DNA of 9,359 bases from Fidelibacterota bacterium. GTDB taxonomy: Bacteria; Fidelibacterota; Marinisomatia; Marinisomatales; CAZVFT01. How positions within the stretch are numbered: position 1 is the stretch's first letter; each line of letters starts with the position of its first letter. The notes beneath the pieces were generated by a model that worked only from the letters and a program-made list of their open reading frames with translations, ran no database searches and was not told the origin of the DNA. This document shows, in pieces, positions 7,184 through 9,359 of this stretch. The position numbers were made by a program, and so were the translations under genes. The stretch spans positions 1 through 9,359 of the forward strand of contig JACNLN010000218.1 in the NCBI GenBank assembly GCA_014381485.1, given 5' to 3'.

Positions 7184-8304
7184 TACCGATCAATTTCTCC
7201 CAATACGATATCGAGACTTCCTAAAATGGCAAGCACATCTGAGAGCATCCAACCTCGGCCGATTTCATCAATGACACTCAATGCTGTCAGAGCTGGAGAC
7301 CGCATATGAAGCCTGAACGGTTTTGGTTTTCCATCACTAATAATGTAATATCCCAGCTCACCCCGTGGACTTTCTGTCCTGACGTAGACCGATCCTTTAG
7401 GCGGACGAACTTTTTTGGGCAGTGCTTCGTGGACATCTCCCTCTCTCGGCATCTGATCTAATGCTTGCCGGATAATCTTAGCACTTTCTTCCATTTCACG
7501 GATTCGAACATAATATCGATCCCAGCAGTCACCAACCGTCCCCATAGCCCCTGTACCAACGGGAATGTCAAAATCGAGTTTATCATAAACGGAATATGGA
7601 TCATGTCTACGAAGATCCCACTTCACTCCGGATCCACGCAGATTTGGACCTGTTACTCCGTAACTAATAGCCACATCTTCAGGAAGTACCCCCACATCTG
7701 CTGCCCGTTCAATAAAAATCTTGTTGAATGTCAAAATATCGTTATACTCTTGAATATTCGGTTCAAAATAATCTATGAATTCATACACCTTCTCTACAAA
7801 ACCGGCAGGTAAATCGTGGGACACACCCCCCACCCAAATGTAATTGTACAGAAGCCTGCTACCACAGAGCATTTCAAACAGATCCAGTATCCGCTCCCGA
7901 TCCCGGAAGCAATACAAAAATGGTGTGAATGCTCCCACATCCAGACCAAATGTCCCGATGGCAAGCTGATGACTGGCAATGCGATTCAGCTCCGCTACGA
8001 TAATACGAATATATTCAACCCTTTCAGGAACGCTGATACCCATCAGTCGCTCCACTGCCAGGGCGTAACCAAAATTGTTGTTCATAGAAGCAATGTAGTC
8101 ACAACGATCGGTGTAGGGAAGACACTGTTCGTACGTAACATTTTCACAATGTTTCTCAAAACATCGGTGAAGATAACCAATAATTGGTGTAATCTGAGTC
8201 AGAATCTCACCGTCAGTGCGAACTTTCATACGAAGCACACCGTGAGTGCTTGGGTGCTGAGGCCCAATATTCAGGACCATTTCCTCGCCGTGGATTACTC
8301 CCAT
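7183..8304 (-). CDS. nuoD: NADH-quinone oxidoreductase subunit D, quinone-site subunit
   Basis: NuoD is the 49-kDa-type subunit, related to NiFe-hydrogenase large subunits, and supplies the quinone headgroup site. The 373-residue product is full length. It has the quinone-binding loop NIGPQHPSTHGVLRM (H17 and H21) and the PYTDRCDY motif, whose Y64 matches the quinone-contacting tyrosine of characterised complexes. It ends in the canonical GEIDR. The start at 8302-8304 overlaps the nuoC 3' end by 10 nt and has GAAAGAAGG directly upstream. A second in-frame ATG at residue 9 (8278-8280), preceded by GGCGAGG, is a possible alternative and would lose no conserved residue. The gene is a separate nuoD, not a nuoCD fusion. 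Confidence 0.97.
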   Translation of the reverse strand: MGVIHGEEMVLNIGPQHPSTHGVLRMKVRTDGEILTQITPIIGYLHRCFEKHCENVTYEQCLPYTDRCDYIASMNNNFGYALAVERLMGISVPERVEYIRIIVAELNRIASHQLAIGTFGLDVGAFTPFLYCFRDRERILDLFEMLCGSRLLYNYIWVGGVSHDLPAGFVEKVYEFIDYFEPNIQEYNDILTFNKIFIERAADVGVLPEDVAISYGVTGPNLRGSGVKWDLRRHDPYSVYDKLDFDIPVGTGAMGTVGDCWDRYYVRIREMEESAKIIRQALDQMPREGDVHEALPKKVRPPKGSVYVRTESPRGELGYYIISDGKPKPFRLHMRSPALTALSVIDEIGRGWMLSDVLAILGSLDIVLGEIDR

Positions 8305-8795
8305 CCTTCTTTCACCTTATTTATCGGGATTCCGTGGTACGTTTCTGGAAATTCGTAGTCTTTCCTCAATGGGTATCCTTCCCAATCCTCGGGAAGGAGA
8401 AGTCTGCGAAGATCACGATGTCCATCAAATTCGATTCCGAACATATCAAAAACTTCTCTCTCAAACCAATCTGCAATACGCCAGATATTTTCCACAGTAG
8501 GAATTACCGGTTTATATTTTGGGACGGTCACCCGAACTTCCAGCTTATGTTGGTGTGACATAGAGAACAGATTATAGATAACACCCAAATTCCCTTCTTC
8601 ACCGCCATAATCCACTCCAGTGATACACATCATCGAATCAAACTCCATATCCTCATCACTCCTCAGAAATTCAGCCAGTGAACGCCATCTGTCAGCAGGA
8701 CAGTCAATATGATCTGCCGGTGCTTCTACCTCGACGGGAACAAAGTTTTTAACAAAGTTTGAATTAATATAGTTGACCAGTTCTAAGAAATTCAT
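8295..8795 (-). CDS. nuoC: NADH-quinone oxidoreductase subunit C
   Basis: NuoC is the 30-kDa-type peripheral subunit that packs against NuoD and NuoB at the base of the hydrophilic arm. The 166-residue product is a normal stand-alone NuoC. The family signature is complete: ADWFEREVFDMFGIEF (residues 108-123), then GHRDLRRLLLPEDW and GYPLRKDY (to about 147). Arginine replaces the usual proline after the histidine (H126-R127). The start is 20 nt after the nuoA stop, with AGG about 14 nt upstream, a weak and rather distant ribosome binding site. nuoB, normally the gene immediately before nuoC, is not present. Nothing in NuoC resembles a fused NuoB (only two cysteines, no CC pair). Confidence 0.96.
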   Translation of the reverse strand: MNFLELVNYINSNFVKNFVPVEVEAPADHIDCPADRWRSLAEFLRSDEDMEFDSMMCITGVDYGGEEGNLGVIYNLFSMSHQHKLEVRVTVPKYKPVIPTVENIWRIADWFEREVFDMFGIEFDGHRDLRRLLLPEDWEGYPLRKDYEFPETYHGIPINKVKEGWE

Positions 8796-8815
8796 CGTAG
8801 AATTATTTTACCTTA

Positions 8816-9250
8816 CTATTCTTCTGAACCACTGTCAGTTTCATCTTCCACAGTCAGGTTACGGTACCGCCCATGTCCATAGGAAACCCGGCGTTTCACC
8901 CACTCCAGATCACCTTTTCGCCAGACATATGCCAATCCGATAGCCAAAATTGCTATAAATATTGTCATCTCTATAAACACGAATAATCCCAGTTCTTTGT
9001 ACACGACAGCCCACGGGAATAGAAACACCACCTCCACATCAAAAATGATGAAAATAAGAGCAATAACGTAAAATCGAATATTAAACTGAATCCAGGAGGA
9101 TCCTTCCACATTTTCCCCACACTCATAGGTGGTAAGCTTATCTCTGGTTTTTCGCTGGGGAGAAAGGATTTTCTGCAGAACAAATGTGATTGCAACGAGA
9201 AAAATCCCCAAAAGGATAAATACAAAAGTTGTAGCAAAATCTTGATACAT
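8816..9250 (-). CDS. nuoA: NADH-quinone oxidoreductase subunit A
   Basis: NuoA (ND3) is a membrane subunit whose first loop lies near the quinone cavity and switches conformation between active and resting forms in mitochondrial enzymes. The 144-residue product has three hydrophobic helices. The loop motif TYECG holds the conserved cysteine (C44), and IFDVEVVFLFPWAV holds the acidic pair D71 and E73. After the third helix comes an unusually acidic tail (about residues 134-144, EDETDSGSEE). It is the first gene of this operon in the window. The start gives a standard NuoA N-terminus, but the bases before it (CTATTCCAACAGA) have no good Shine-Dalgarno match. Confidence 0.96.
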   Translation of the reverse strand: MYQDFATTFVFILLGIFLVAITFVLQKILSPQRKTRDKLTTYECGENVEGSSWIQFNIRFYVIALIFIIFDVEVVFLFPWAVVYKELGLFVFIEMTIFIAILAIGLAYVWRKGDLEWVKRRVSYGHGRYRNLTVEDETDSGSEE

Positions 9251-9279
9251 TCTGTTGGAATAGCCCTAAATTGGTCGAA

Positions 9280-9308
9280 AATTTACCCTCTGCCAAAATC
9301 CTTTACAA
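9280..9308 (-). promoter_or_regulatory. Weak sigma70-type promoter candidate upstream of nuoA
   Basis: On the minus strand TTGTAA (9303-9308) and TAAATT (9280-9285) are separated by exactly 17 bp. Each matches four of six consensus bases. A transcript from here would have a leader of roughly 20-25 nt before nuoA. The match is modest and the spacing could be chance. If nuoB or other genes lie upstream, the true promoter may be outside the window. Confidence 0.3.
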
Positions 9309-9359
9309 GGCAAATTCCAGGTTTAAATGAAGTATTTACAGACATAGTTTACATTTTTA

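Noticed and set aside
7816..8358. 180-codon open frame on the plus strand opposite nuoD and nuoC
   Set aside because: It lies wholly antisense to two clear nuo genes, resembles no family and has no transmembrane or domain pattern. It is a shadow frame.

Overview
The window is a continuous stretch of a respiratory complex I (nuo) operon, transcribed leftward on the minus strand. In transcription order it reads nuoA, nuoC, nuoD, nuoH, nuoI, nuoJ, nuoK, nuoL, nuoM and a partial nuoN that runs off the left edge. Every gene is intact apart from that edge truncation, and the catalytic or proton-path residues expected in each family are present. The 109 bp upstream of nuoA (9251-9359) hold no gene, only a weak promoter candidate and three TGTAAA boxes.

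The gene set is notable for what it lacks. No nuoE, nuoF or nuoG (the NADH-oxidising module) lies between nuoD and nuoH; these genes are simply adjacent, as in the 11-subunit complexes of many Bacteroidota, Chlorobiota and relatives. More unusually, nuoB, which normally sits between nuoA and nuoC and carries the terminal N2 iron-sulfur cluster, is absent: nuoA and nuoC are 20 nt apart. The Q module (C, D, I) and all membrane subunits (A, H, J, K, L, M, N) are therefore encoded here, and NuoB and any electron-input module must come from elsewhere in the genome. Moderate GC, the EFG-less operon and the style of NuoI and NuoL suggest a bacterium of the Fibrobacterota-Chlorobiota-Bacteroidota superphylum or a neighbouring candidate phylum. 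This assignment is inference only.

From nuoA to nuoL the operon is very tight, with gaps of 2-20 nt or overlaps of 1-10 nt. It loosens only twice, and both gaps hold sequence that looks foreign to the operon. Between nuoL and nuoM (2502-2651) lies a hairpin-forming, repeat-like intergenic element. Between nuoM and nuoN (626-953) lies a 303-bp unit bounded by 19-bp inverted repeats, each made of two CACGAAA boxes. It encloses the internally deleted, frameshifted remains of a GxxExxY-family (PD-(D/E)XK nuclease-like) gene. That unit is the least ordinary object in the window. It begins 3 bp past the nuoM stop and leaves nuoN without a recognisable ribosome binding site.
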